Assembly: GCA_029261615.1 (NCBI GenBank)
Contig: JAJDAX010000142.1
Location: forward strand, 1-5,765
Source: Nitrospinaceae bacterium
Lineage (GTDB): Bacteria; Nitrospinota; Nitrospinia; Nitrospinales; Nitrospinaceae
Reading direction: 5' to 3'
DNA: 5,765 nt
Both the position numbers and the translations under genes were made by a program. The notes beneath the pieces are model-generated. The model had not been told where the DNA came from, did not search any database, and saw only the letters and a program-made list of their open reading frames with translations. Below, in pieces: positions 1 through 5,221 of the stretch (its first letter is position 1; the number at the start of each line of letters is the position of its first letter).

Positions 1-22
1 AGGGGCATGCCCTTTTTGTTTT
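1..22 (+). terminator. Possible Rho-independent terminator, cut by window edge
   Basis: AGGG (1-4) and CCCT (10-13) can pair around a five-base GCATG loop, followed at once by TTTTTGTTTT. A short GC stem followed by a T-rich tract is the intrinsic-terminator layout for a plus-strand transcript arriving from left of the window. The stem seen here is only 4 bp, but it may continue into bases before position 1. A plus-strand frame also stays open from the edge to a TGA at 83-85, so coding sequence cannot be strictly excluded. Confidence 0.4.
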
Positions 23-109
23 GTGTCTATTGAGGGAAAACACTTGATACCAACCGTTGGCAATTTCAAGACGAAGGGGACGTGACATAGAAAAATCATC
101 AAAAACCCC

Positions 110-141
110 CAACCTATATGCAATGAGCGACTTGACCCCTT
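110..141 (+). repeat. Left inverted-repeat arm, outer copy
   Basis: This 32-bp motif runs from CAACC through TATGCAATGA to TTGACCCCTT. It matches the reverse complement of 915-946 and 980-1011 at 27 of 32 positions; the mismatches lie at motif positions 6, 7, 18, 19 and 22. It contains ATG at 123, which opens MSDLTP and stops at TAA 141-143. TGACCCC-type repeats of this look are, from memory, common near REP-associated tyrosine transposases, but no such gene is in the window. Confidence 0.85.
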
Positions 142-143
142 AA
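123..143 (+). other. Six-codon decoy ORF (MSDLTP-stop) made by the duplication
   Basis: ATG AGC GAC TTG ACC CCT TAA duplicates the first six codons of the gene starting at 179. The stop forms at the junction between repeat copies. No Shine-Dalgarno sequence precedes either copy. It is most simply a by-product of the tandem duplication, but it lies where a regulatory upstream ORF could act. Whether it is translated is unknown. Confidence 0.5.
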
Positions 144-165
144 TAGAAAAATCATCAAAAACCCC

Positions 166-197
166 CAACCTATATGCAATGAGCGACTTGACCCCTT
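166..197 (+). repeat. Left inverted-repeat arm, inner copy
   Basis: This is identical to 110-141 and is the arm that abuts the cassette. ATG at 179 inside it starts the Gly/Ala-rich protein, so the first six residues of that protein are repeat-encoded. An overlapping ATG at 175 reads Met-Gln-stop and overlaps the 179 start (ATGCAATGA). Confidence 0.85.
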
Positions 198-472
198 CAT
201 ATTCAAAAGGTGGGGCTTCTGCAGGAAGTGCAGGTAAAGGATCACTCGGAAAATTTGGGAAGTTTGTAGCATCTAAGGTATTACAAGTAGATGGGGAGGG
301 GCTGGGTCCTGTTGCCTCAGCCGCAATTGCTGGAGGTTTATTCGATGCGCTAACCGAGTTGATTGAATCACCTAATAGTCCTGGTGAGGCAATTAAGCAG
401 GGCATAGCGGGTGCTATTGCAGGAGGGGTAGCCGCTACGGTCGAACAAGATATTTTAAAGTGCTGTGATTAA
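179..472 (+). CDS. Small Gly/Ala-rich hypothetical protein (bacteriocin-like composition)
   Basis: This 97-residue protein belongs to no family I recognise. Residues 11-29 are rich in Gly, Ser, Lys and Phe. Two hydrophobic Gly/Ala stretches follow (about 42-62 and 71-88), each carrying AIAGG (49-53 and 79-83), with small-residue spacing such as G78-xxx-G82. The protein ends in two cysteines (C95, C96). No double-glycine leader or signal peptide is evident. Such composition occurs in unmodified bacteriocins, glycine-zipper peptides and some holins, so a membrane-active role is only inference. The ATG at 179 is the sole Met in the frame and lies inside the repeated motif, without a Shine-Dalgarno sequence; a later TTG or GTG start is possible. 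The stop is 2 bp from the next gene, implying a coupled pair. Confidence 0.6.
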   Translation: MSDLTPSYSKGGASAGSAGKGSLGKFGKFVASKVLQVDGEGLGPVASAAIAGGLFDALTELIESPNSPGEAIKQGIAGAIAGGVAATVEQDILKCCD

Positions 473-474
473 CA

Positions 475-792
475 ATGTCCTTACTAAAAACGTTTATTCA
501 AAAAATAAAAAAAAGCTTCTCAATTGAAATTTATACCAAGGCAACTCCAGGCTGGAAAATGTTTTGGATATTTCACGGTATTCTTATATTTTTAGCAGTG
601 TTGGAAGTGGTTGTTTTTTTTGCCACTAAGGACGGCCTATTTTATATCGATTCGAAAAGGATGGAGAACCCAATAAAAGAATTTATCCCAGAAAAAGATA
701 TTCCCTTCATCCTTACACTCATAATCTTATTCTTTGGTCGATTTGCAAAAAGATTTCAGAGAAGAAAATTATTCAGAAAAAAAGACCGCTGA
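475..792 (+). CDS. Small basic two-helix membrane protein, possible immunity-type partner
   Basis: This 105-residue protein is of unrecognised family. It has a Lys-rich amphipathic N-terminus (1-24), a strong membrane segment at about 29-50 after GW (26-27), a polar link (51-75), a second shorter hydrophobic segment (about 76-90), and a very basic tail (RRKLFRKKDR at 96-105). The positive-inside rule would place both ends in the cytoplasm. The start lies 2 bp after the upstream stop and lacks its own ribosome binding site, so translational coupling is likely. Small basic membrane proteins paired with a Gly-rich peptide recall bacteriocin immunity proteins, but this is inference from layout. 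The gene is about 31% GC, far below its neighbours, which suggests separate ancestry. It contains an A8 run (507-514) and a T8 run (614-621), both potential slippage sites. Confidence 0.65.
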   Translation: MSLLKTFIQKIKKSFSIEIYTKATPGWKMFWIFHGILIFLAVLEVVVFFATKDGLFYIDSKRMENPIKEFIPEKDIPFILTLIILFFGRFAKRFQRRKLFRKKDR

Positions 793-879
793 AAGTTTTT
801 TGGGTTACTTAAGTAAAGGAGCCACTCATTAACATAAAGGTTAAAGTAAAGGGGGGCCCCTTAGCAGGCTCCGTGTCAA

Positions 880-903
880 GGAACGAGCGTGTCACTCGCT
901 TCC
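880..903 (+). other. Eight-base-pair hairpin with one bulged base
   Basis: GGAA-CGAG (880-887) pairs with CTCG (895-898) and TTCC (900-903), leaving C899 bulged and a seven-base loop CGTGTCA. It lies just before the right repeat block and downstream of the membrane-protein gene. No T-run follows, so it is not a classic intrinsic terminator. It could be a Rho-type 3' end structure, a transcript-stabilising stem, or part of the element bounding the cassette. Confidence 0.45.
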
Positions 904-914
904 AACAAAAGAGA

Positions 915-946
915 AAGGGGTCAAATCCTTCATTGCATAATGGTTG
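915..946 (-). repeat. Right inverted-repeat arm, inner copy
   Basis: Read on the minus strand, this 32-bp stretch runs CAACC-ATTATGCAATGA to TTGACCCCTT and matches the left arm at 27 of 32 positions. The inner left and right arms (166-197 and 915-946) enclose the two-gene cassette. On the minus strand it carries an ATG opening MKDLTP, parallel to MSDLTP on the left. That frame ends after 13 codons. Confidence 0.85.
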
Positions 947-979
947 ATTCTATTGAGTGGACCAATCGTTGTAATTGGA

Positions 980-1011
980 AAGGGGTCAAATCCTTCATTG
1001 CATAATGGTTG
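980..1011 (-). repeat. Right inverted-repeat arm, outer copy
   Basis: This is an exact copy of 915-946 produced by the 65-bp tandem duplication. With the outer left arm (110-141) it brackets about 900 bp. Its minus-strand ATG at 998 opens a 22-codon frame (998 to 930) that crosses into the inner copy; it has no recognisable content. Confidence 0.85.
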
Positions 1012-1098
1012 ATTCTATTGAGTGGACCAATCGTTGTAATTGACGATCTTCCTGGGCGGCTCTTTTGATATTATTTTGGTCAACAGAAACCGTAAATA

Positions 1099-2694
1099 CT
1101 ATTTTTCCAGATCAATTTTCTTTAGATAAAGAATCTCCATCGCGTTGAGTTTGAATCCTTTGACATAGGGTTTAACCAGCATGCTCTTGGTGGTCACGAA
1201 AAAGGAAATGATTGGCACGTCTTCTTCCACCAGTAATTTCTGTGCTGTATCGTAAAGCCTTTTGCGTTTCGTCAGGTCCTGTTCCCCCGCAGCTTCTGCA
1301 ATCAGGTTGTCGTATTGTGGATTTGCCCAGTGGGTGTTGTTGTTACCGCTTGAAGATGTGAACAGGTTCATGAAATTGTCGGGGTCAGGAAAGTCTGCAC
1401 CCCAGCCGAGCCGAAAAACGGGTGGTGTGTCGACTTGCAATCGTTTTAAAAATACCTTCCATTCCATTTCCTCAAGACTGACTTCCAGGTTGAGGTGTTC
1501 CCGCCATTGCGCCTGGATATACTGTCCGATAAGTTGATTGGTGGGATCGGAATTATAGTGGATCGAAAAAGGTGGGAAGTTTTTTCCATCAGGGTACCCA
1601 GCCTGGGTCATCAACCGTCGTGCCGTCTCCGGGTTAAACTTCGGGCCGATATCCGGATTGTAGGCAAACATCCCTTTTGGAATCCACGATGACGTCGGGA
1701 CCTCTTCCCCCTTAAGGATGACGGGAAATTGCGAGCGGTCTATTGCATGCCCCAATGCGCGCCGTATGTTTGCCTTGTCGAACGGCGGACTCTTTACATT
1801 GAATCCATAATAGTACCCGCGTAGCATCGGCTGTTTTACAAACTCAGGGTGCTTACGAAAATTTGGAATGGCGATTGATGGCAGGGAGGTTATGTCCAGC
1901 TCACCGGTTTCGTAAAGTGTCAACTCAGTGGTTGGGTCGCGAACAAGGAAGACCCAGACTTTGTCCAGCGCAGGTCGACCCTCAAAATAATCTGGATTGG
2001 CCTCTAGCAGCAGTTTGTATTCGTGGTGCCATTGCTTGAGGATGAAGGCACCGTTGGTGACGATGTTGTCAGGATCGGTCCACTGGTCGCCATGTTGTTC
2101 AATAACATCCTGTCTGAGCGGAGCCGTGACCATGAACGTGGTGATGCTGGGAAAATAAACTACGGGATGTTTCAACCGCACTTCTAAAAGTTGATCGTTC
2201 ACCGCTCGAATCCCAACCTGTTCCGGGTCCCGGAGTGTGCCGGAGTTGTATTCGGCGGCATTTTCAATATCGAAGAGGAAGTAGGCGTATTCGGCAGCGG
2301 TCGCCGGGTTGAGCAAACGCTTCCAGGAGTATTCAAAGTCGTGCGCGGTCACGGGTTTTCCATCAGACCACAGCGCATCCTTTCTCAGATAAAACCGGAC
2401 AACCCGACCATTTTCGGAAAACTCCCAGCGCTCGGCCACGGCGGGAATCGGCCGAAGTTGGTCGTCGTACTGGGTCAGCCCTTCCATCAGGTTGGTCAGG
2501 AGGTCAAATGAAACGTTGTCGGTGGCCAGTGAGGGGTCCAGCGTTGGCGGCTCGCTGCGCAGGGCAATCCTCAGGACCTTCTCATTAGGCCCTCCCAATT
2601 CCGAATCTCTGGAACAGGCCGAAAACAGGAGTCCTGACAGTAGAATAAGAGCAAAAATCAGCCAGATGGACTTGGAGGCAGGGGCTTTGTTCAT
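1099..2694 (-). CDS. OppA-like peptide ABC transporter substrate-binding lipoprotein
   Basis: This 531-residue protein is the usual length for the SBP_bac_5 (OppA) family, whose members capture oligopeptides outside the inner membrane and deliver them to an ABC permease. It starts with a lipoprotein signal: a hydrophobic stretch (10-24), then FSAC with the acylated Cys at 27. Family motifs are clear: LRSEPPTLDP (45-54), WSDGKPVTAHDF (109-120) with SWKRLLNP (123-130), VTNGAFIL (212-219), NPDYF (233-237), and WGADFPDPDNF (431-441) with SSSGNNNTHW (447-456) and NPQYDNLI (458-465). The C-terminus VKGFKLNAMEILYLKKIDL is typical. No permease or ATPase genes adjoin it, so it is an orphan or works with a distant Opp system. 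The ATG at 2694 has only a weak AGCGGG upstream. Exact ligand, such as general or cell-wall peptide, cannot be judged. Confidence 0.95.
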   Translation of the reverse strand: MNKAPASKSIWLIFALILLSGLLFSACSRDSELGGPNEKVLRIALRSEPPTLDPSLATDNVSFDLLTNLMEGLTQYDDQLRPIPAVAERWEFSENGRVVRFYLRKDALWSDGKPVTAHDFEYSWKRLLNPATAAEYAYFLFDIENAAEYNSGTLRDPEQVGIRAVNDQLLEVRLKHPVVYFPSITTFMVTAPLRQDVIEQHGDQWTDPDNIVTNGAFILKQWHHEYKLLLEANPDYFEGRPALDKVWVFLVRDPTTELTLYETGELDITSLPSIAIPNFRKHPEFVKQPMLRGYYYGFNVKSPPFDKANIRRALGHAIDRSQFPVILKGEEVPTSSWIPKGMFAYNPDIGPKFNPETARRLMTQAGYPDGKNFPPFSIHYNSDPTNQLIGQYIQAQWREHLNLEVSLEEMEWKVFLKRLQVDTPPVFRLGWGADFPDPDNFMNLFTSSSGNNNTHWANPQYDNLIAEAAGEQDLTKRKRLYDTAQKLLVEEDVPIISFFVTTKSMLVKPYVKGFKLNAMEILYLKKIDLEK

Positions 2695-2700
2695 CCCGCT

Positions 2701-2728
2701 ATATTAGCATCCCCATTGAGCCTTTCAA
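2701..2728 (-). promoter_or_regulatory. Candidate sigma70-type promoter for the OppA-like gene
   Basis: On the minus strand, TTGAAA (2728-2723) and TAATAT (2706-2701) are 16 bp apart, close to the sigma70 consensus. Start of transcription about 7 bases past the -10 box would fall at or next to the ATG at 2694. This implies a leaderless or nearly leaderless mRNA, or a different promoter further upstream. Confidence 0.4.
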
Positions 2729-2742
2729 TCGAGGGATTGTGC

Positions 2743-2770
2743 TTTACATTTCGGCGTGACCCGATACAAT
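2743..2770 (+). promoter_or_regulatory. Candidate sigma70-type promoter for the LRR operon
   Basis: TTTACA (2743-2748) and TACAAT (2765-2770) are separated by 16 bp on the plus strand. The predicted start, near 2777, leaves a leader of about 184 bases before the first LRR gene. The two divergent promoter candidates lie only 14 bp apart, so a regulator bound between them could affect both transcripts. Confidence 0.4.
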
Positions 2771-2802
2771 TAGCCTCTTGTGCAGATTGTCTTGAGCCAC
2801 AG

Positions 2803-2848
2803 ACACCCCTTGTTTCATAAGGGTGTACGCATGAGCGTCCTGTGCTGA
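2803..2848 (+). promoter_or_regulatory. Leader hairpin and possible five-codon leader ORF (MSVLC)
   Basis: ACACCC (2803-2808) pairs with GGGTGT (2821-2826), extended by TT/AA with one bulged C. The 3' arm holds AAGGGTG, a Shine-Dalgarno-like sequence about 6 bases before ATG at 2831, which reads M-S-V-L-C-stop (TGA 2846-2848). Folding would hide that ribosome site. This could be a translational leader for the LRR operon, or chance; nothing shows it is translated. Confidence 0.25.
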
Positions 2849-2960
2849 AGCTTAGGCGAAAAAGTCGTCAGGTTGTGCATTTCTCTCCGCGAGGAGGGCT
2901 TGTAGCCGCGACCCAAAATTTTGAATCAATAGAGAGCCCTGGAGCTGTCCCAAAACATCC

Positions 2961-3689
2961 ATGCCAAAACAAGACGATGACCTGAATTGGATCCGTCGCT
3001 GGATCAAAAAAGGTCTCAGCAAAGATAAAAAAACACTCGATTTTTCCAATCGCCGGATGACCATTGCGGTGGCTCTGGATCTGTCAGAGAATCTGGCAGT
3101 ACCGGGAGTCGAAAACCTGCATCTCAACAGTTGCTGGTTGAAAGATTCCCATATGGAAGAAATGGCAGATTCGGATATGTTCGAAGGGCTCAAAGAGCTC
3201 TGGTTGCACGACAACCGCCTGCACAACGAAGCCATGGAGTACATTGCAGATTCGTCCCGGTTGGGACAGTTGAAAAAAATGGTGCTGTGGAGCAACAAGA
3301 TAGGACCGGAAGGCGCTGAATTCCTGGCCGGTGCTGAGGGATTGGAAAACCTGGAATGGCTGGATCTGTCCTTCAACGCAATTGGCGATGCGGGGGCCGT
3401 TGCTCTTGCCGAATCAGAAGCATTAGACAATCTCAAGGTGCTTCATCTCGATGCCAACGGCATCGGTGCTGAAGGTATGCTCGCATTTGCGGAAACCAAA
3501 CGCCTTCGCAACCTGAAAGAACTCTACATCACATACAACCGGTTTGAGCCGGATGCCTACGAACGAATGTTTGCTGCACGCAAAATAAAAAATCTGCGTG
3601 TGTTTAAATCCGACGCCGCGCCGCCGGAAGATAAGGAACCGAATGGAACACGATACCCCAGACGCCCGTCTCGTCCGCCGCCTGCGTGA
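2961..3689 (+). CDS. Leucine-rich-repeat protein, single module (RI/GALA-like repeats)
   Basis: This 242-residue protein has no signal peptide or membrane segment, so it is probably cytoplasmic. A charged helical N-terminus (5-22, with WIRRWIKKGL) leads into a capping repeat (23-49). Six 27-residue repeats follow at 50-76, 77-103, 104-130, 131-157, 158-184 and 185-211. The pattern is LxxLxLxxNxIGxxGAxxLAxSxxLxN, as in ribonuclease-inhibitor-like and GALA-type LRRs, which build curved protein-binding surfaces. No catalytic domain or F-box is seen, so its partner is unknown. ATG at 2961 is the only start in the open frame; GGAG at 2941 is 16 bases away, a poor ribosome site. After LRVFKSD (212-218) the tail is Pro/Arg-rich because its last 15 codons and stop overlap the next gene in another frame. 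Confidence 0.85.
   Translation: MPKQDDDLNWIRRWIKKGLSKDKKTLDFSNRRMTIAVALDLSENLAVPGVENLHLNSCWLKDSHMEEMADSDMFEGLKELWLHDNRLHNEAMEYIADSSRLGQLKKMVLWSNKIGPEGAEFLAGAEGLENLEWLDLSFNAIGDAGAVALAESEALDNLKVLHLDANGIGAEGMLAFAETKRLRNLKELYITYNRFEPDAYERMFAARKIKNLRVFKSDAAPPEDKEPNGTRYPRRPSRPPPA
3633..3637 (+). promoter_or_regulatory. Ribosome binding site deciding the start of the second LRR gene
   Basis: AAGGA lies 5 bases before ATG 3643, inside the end of the preceding gene. It favours ATG 3643 over the upstream in-frame GTG at 3598, which would add a basic 15-residue stretch without LRR features. Confidence 0.7.
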
Positions 3690-5115
3690 TGCAGTAGCGC
3701 AAAAGGATTCGACGCTTGATTTGAGATACGAGCGGATGGGAGATGCAGGTGTTCTGCTTCTGACCCGCTTGTACGATTTGTCACACGTGCGCCTGCTCAA
3801 CCTGGGCTGGAACGGTATTACCGATATCGGCGCGCGCGCCCTGACAGAGTGTGCATCACTTTCCGGGCTCACCCATCTCCAAATCGATTCCAACCAGATA
3901 GGTGACAATGGTGCTCATGCCATTGCCCGCGCCGGGAATTTGGGTGCCTTGAAGCTCATCAACCTGACCAACAACCGGATCGGGGATGCGGGCGCACTTG
4001 AACTGATAAAATCCGACCGACTGGCCAAACTCGAATTTCTTGAACTGGAATTGAATCGTTTGGGTCTCAAGCGGCTCACGAAATTTCCGGATGGTCCCGC
4101 CAACCCGAACCTGCGTTGGCTCAATCTCCGTCGCAACAAAATCCGCAATGAAAGTTTAACGGACTGGGTGCAGACCGGTGCGTTTATTCCGCTGGAACAC
4201 CTCAACCTCGGCTGGAATTACCTTGAAGACGCAGGAGTGCAGGCACTCGCGGCTTCCCCATTCAAACGACTCAACCATCTAATACTTGATCGCAACTGGA
4301 TTGGCGACGCCGGAGCCAAGGCGTTGGCGACTTCAAAAAACCTGACCGGGGTGCGTCATCTCTATATGTATGACAACCAGTACAACGGTGAAGGTGAGCG
4401 TTTATTGATGGACTTGCGTATCCGGCAACTGGTGGGTGCGCATTTAAAGGATGGCCATCTCAACTTAAATGGACAGAAGCTGAAAAACGCCGGTCTACGG
4501 GCACTGGCCCGGTCCGAAGCCTTGCAGGAAGTGACCTCTCTTTCCCTGCGCAATAACTTTTTTGATTACTCCGGACTTGCAGACATTGCAGCTTCGCCGC
4601 ACCTTAAAAATCTTGAAGCACTCAACGTGATGGACAACGCATTCGGTGATAAGGGTATGGTGGCGCTATGCGAATCACCAACGTTCACCGGACTAAAAAC
4701 GCTGAATGTCGAGGGCTGCAAGATTAAAATTGCCGGAGTGAAAGCGCTGGCGTTATCTTCATTAAAAAGCCTGGAGACACTCAATCTCAGTGGTAATGAC
4801 CTTGGTGATGAAGCTGGCAAGATTCTCGCAAGTTGCGACACTTTCTCCGGATTAAAGACACTGCTGATGTGGAGCACCTGGACGCAAGACGCAGGGTTTA
4901 AAGCCATGGCTTCCTCCGGACAACTCGGCAAGCTGGAAGAATTGCGGCTTTCGAAAAATAATATCGGGGTGCTCGGCTACAAGGCGTTCAGCGAAGCTAA
5001 AGGCCTGCCAGCCCTGAAGGTGTTGGACTTGCGACGCAACCGCCCCAGTGCCAACTCCTATATCCTGTTTCAGGAATCCCCCCGCTTCACCCGCCTGAAA
5101 GAACTTCGCGTTTAA
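3643..5115 (+). CDS. Long leucine-rich-repeat protein, two fused modules
   Basis: This 490-residue protein lacks a signal peptide and is almost entirely LRR. Its N-cap helix (8-21) resembles that of the preceding protein: both have RR followed by TLDL/TLDF. Repeats are 27 residues, with a few of 26, running from 22 to 236. An irregular 34-residue segment (237-270, with LYMYDN and RIRQLVGAHLKD) looks like a module end followed by a new N-cap. A second array begins with HLNLNGQKLKNAG and runs 271-484, closing with LKELRV. The best repeats read LxxLxLxxNxIGDAGAxALAxS. Repeats at 130-183 are degenerate. The fold is a protein-interaction scaffold; no enzymatic domain is visible and the function is unknown. 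It overlaps the upstream LRR gene by 47 bp, so the two are probably co-translated and may interact. Confidence 0.88.
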   Translation: MEHDTPDARLVRRLRDAVAQKDSTLDLRYERMGDAGVLLLTRLYDLSHVRLLNLGWNGITDIGARALTECASLSGLTHLQIDSNQIGDNGAHAIARAGNLGALKLINLTNNRIGDAGALELIKSDRLAKLEFLELELNRLGLKRLTKFPDGPANPNLRWLNLRRNKIRNESLTDWVQTGAFIPLEHLNLGWNYLEDAGVQALAASPFKRLNHLILDRNWIGDAGAKALATSKNLTGVRHLYMYDNQYNGEGERLLMDLRIRQLVGAHLKDGHLNLNGQKLKNAGLRALARSEALQEVTSLSLRNNFFDYSGLADIAASPHLKNLEALNVMDNAFGDKGMVALCESPTFTGLKTLNVEGCKIKIAGVKALALSSLKSLETLNLSGNDLGDEAGKILASCDTFSGLKTLLMWSTWTQDAGFKAMASSGQLGKLEELRLSKNNIGVLGYKAFSEAKGLPALKVLDLRRNRPSANSYILFQESPRFTRLKELRV

Positions 5116-5221
5116 AAATACCAGGAAAATTTATATCAAGCTTTTTGATTTAGACCGTCTTCGGGAAAGAATGCCCGGGTGTTTGGGCGTGAGTTTCCGA
5201 GGGGATCAATTTGTTTGAAAA
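5116..5221. other. Convergent intergenic gap with a weak hairpin
   Basis: The LRR operon and the minus-strand gene converge here. ATGCCC (5171-5176) can pair with GGGCGT (5185-5190) through one G-T pair, with an eight-base loop. An AT-rich ATCAA/TTGAT inverted pair lies near 5140-5150. Neither is followed by a clean T-tract on the plus strand, so no confident terminator can be called, although transcription from both sides must end around here. Confidence 0.3.

Larger units (their letters stand above)
87..197. repeat. Left tandem duplication: two exact 55-bp copies, period 56
   Basis: Bases 87-141 and 143-197 are identical, separated by a single base (142). Each copy begins ATAGAAAAATC and ends GACTTGACCCCTT. 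The right end of each copy (110-141 and 166-197) is the 32-bp motif found inverted on the far side of the two-gene cassette. The inner copy contains the start codon and first codons of the small gene at 179. The outer copy carries the same start followed by a stop. Exact identity suggests a recent event or active homogenisation. Confidence 0.97.
913..1042. repeat. Right tandem duplication: two exact, abutting 65-bp copies
   Basis: Bases 913-977 and 978-1042 are identical with no spacer, each starting GAAAGGGGTCAAATCC and ending CGTTGTAATTG. The first 34 bases of each unit contain the inverted partner of the left motif (915-946 and 980-1011). The remaining bases (TTCTATTGAG through GTAATTG) are specific to this side, though related sequence occurs at 26-65. 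Confidence 0.97.
793..1098. other. Gene-free 306-bp gap with hairpins and the right repeat block
   Basis: I see no gene here. The first 120 bp contain inverted stretches: GGAGCC (818-823) pairs with GGCTCC (867-872) around an inner AAGGG/CCCTT stem (849-862), and a stronger hairpin lies at 880-903. The 65-bp tandem repeat fills 913-1042. Bases 1043-1098 lie just beyond the stop of the minus-strand peptide-binding gene and show no convincing terminator. Minus-strand ATGs in the two right repeat copies open only 13- and 22-codon frames. Confidence 0.6.

Noticed and set aside
2..85. Open plus-strand frame from the edge (contains ACPFCF) as a partial gene
   Set aside because: It is only 27 codons, overlaps a better terminator-like structure, has competing frames and no recognisable domain.
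901..949. Integron attC-like site (TTCCAAC ... GTTGATT)
   Set aside because: The core sites do not match RYYYAAC and GTTRRRY, the arms do not pair as attC arms should, and no integrase is present.
87..1042. CRISPR array
   Set aside because: There are only two copies per side, spacers are 1 and 0 bases, and no cas genes are present. These are tandem duplications.
2191..2511. 106-codon plus-strand open frame
   Set aside because: It is the shadow of the OppA-like gene, whose family motifs span this region on the minus strand.
2852..3436. 194-codon minus-strand open frame
   Set aside because: It lies antisense to the first LRR gene, is Ser/Arg-rich with no recognisable motif, and the plus strand has clear 27-residue periodicity.
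3598..3642. GTG start extending the second LRR protein by 15 residues
   Set aside because: The extra stretch is basic and not LRR-like, and AAGGA lies 5 bases before ATG 3643.
3423..3908. 161-codon minus-strand open frame
   Set aside because: It is antisense to both LRR genes and low in complexity, with no domain. The LRR frames explain the region.
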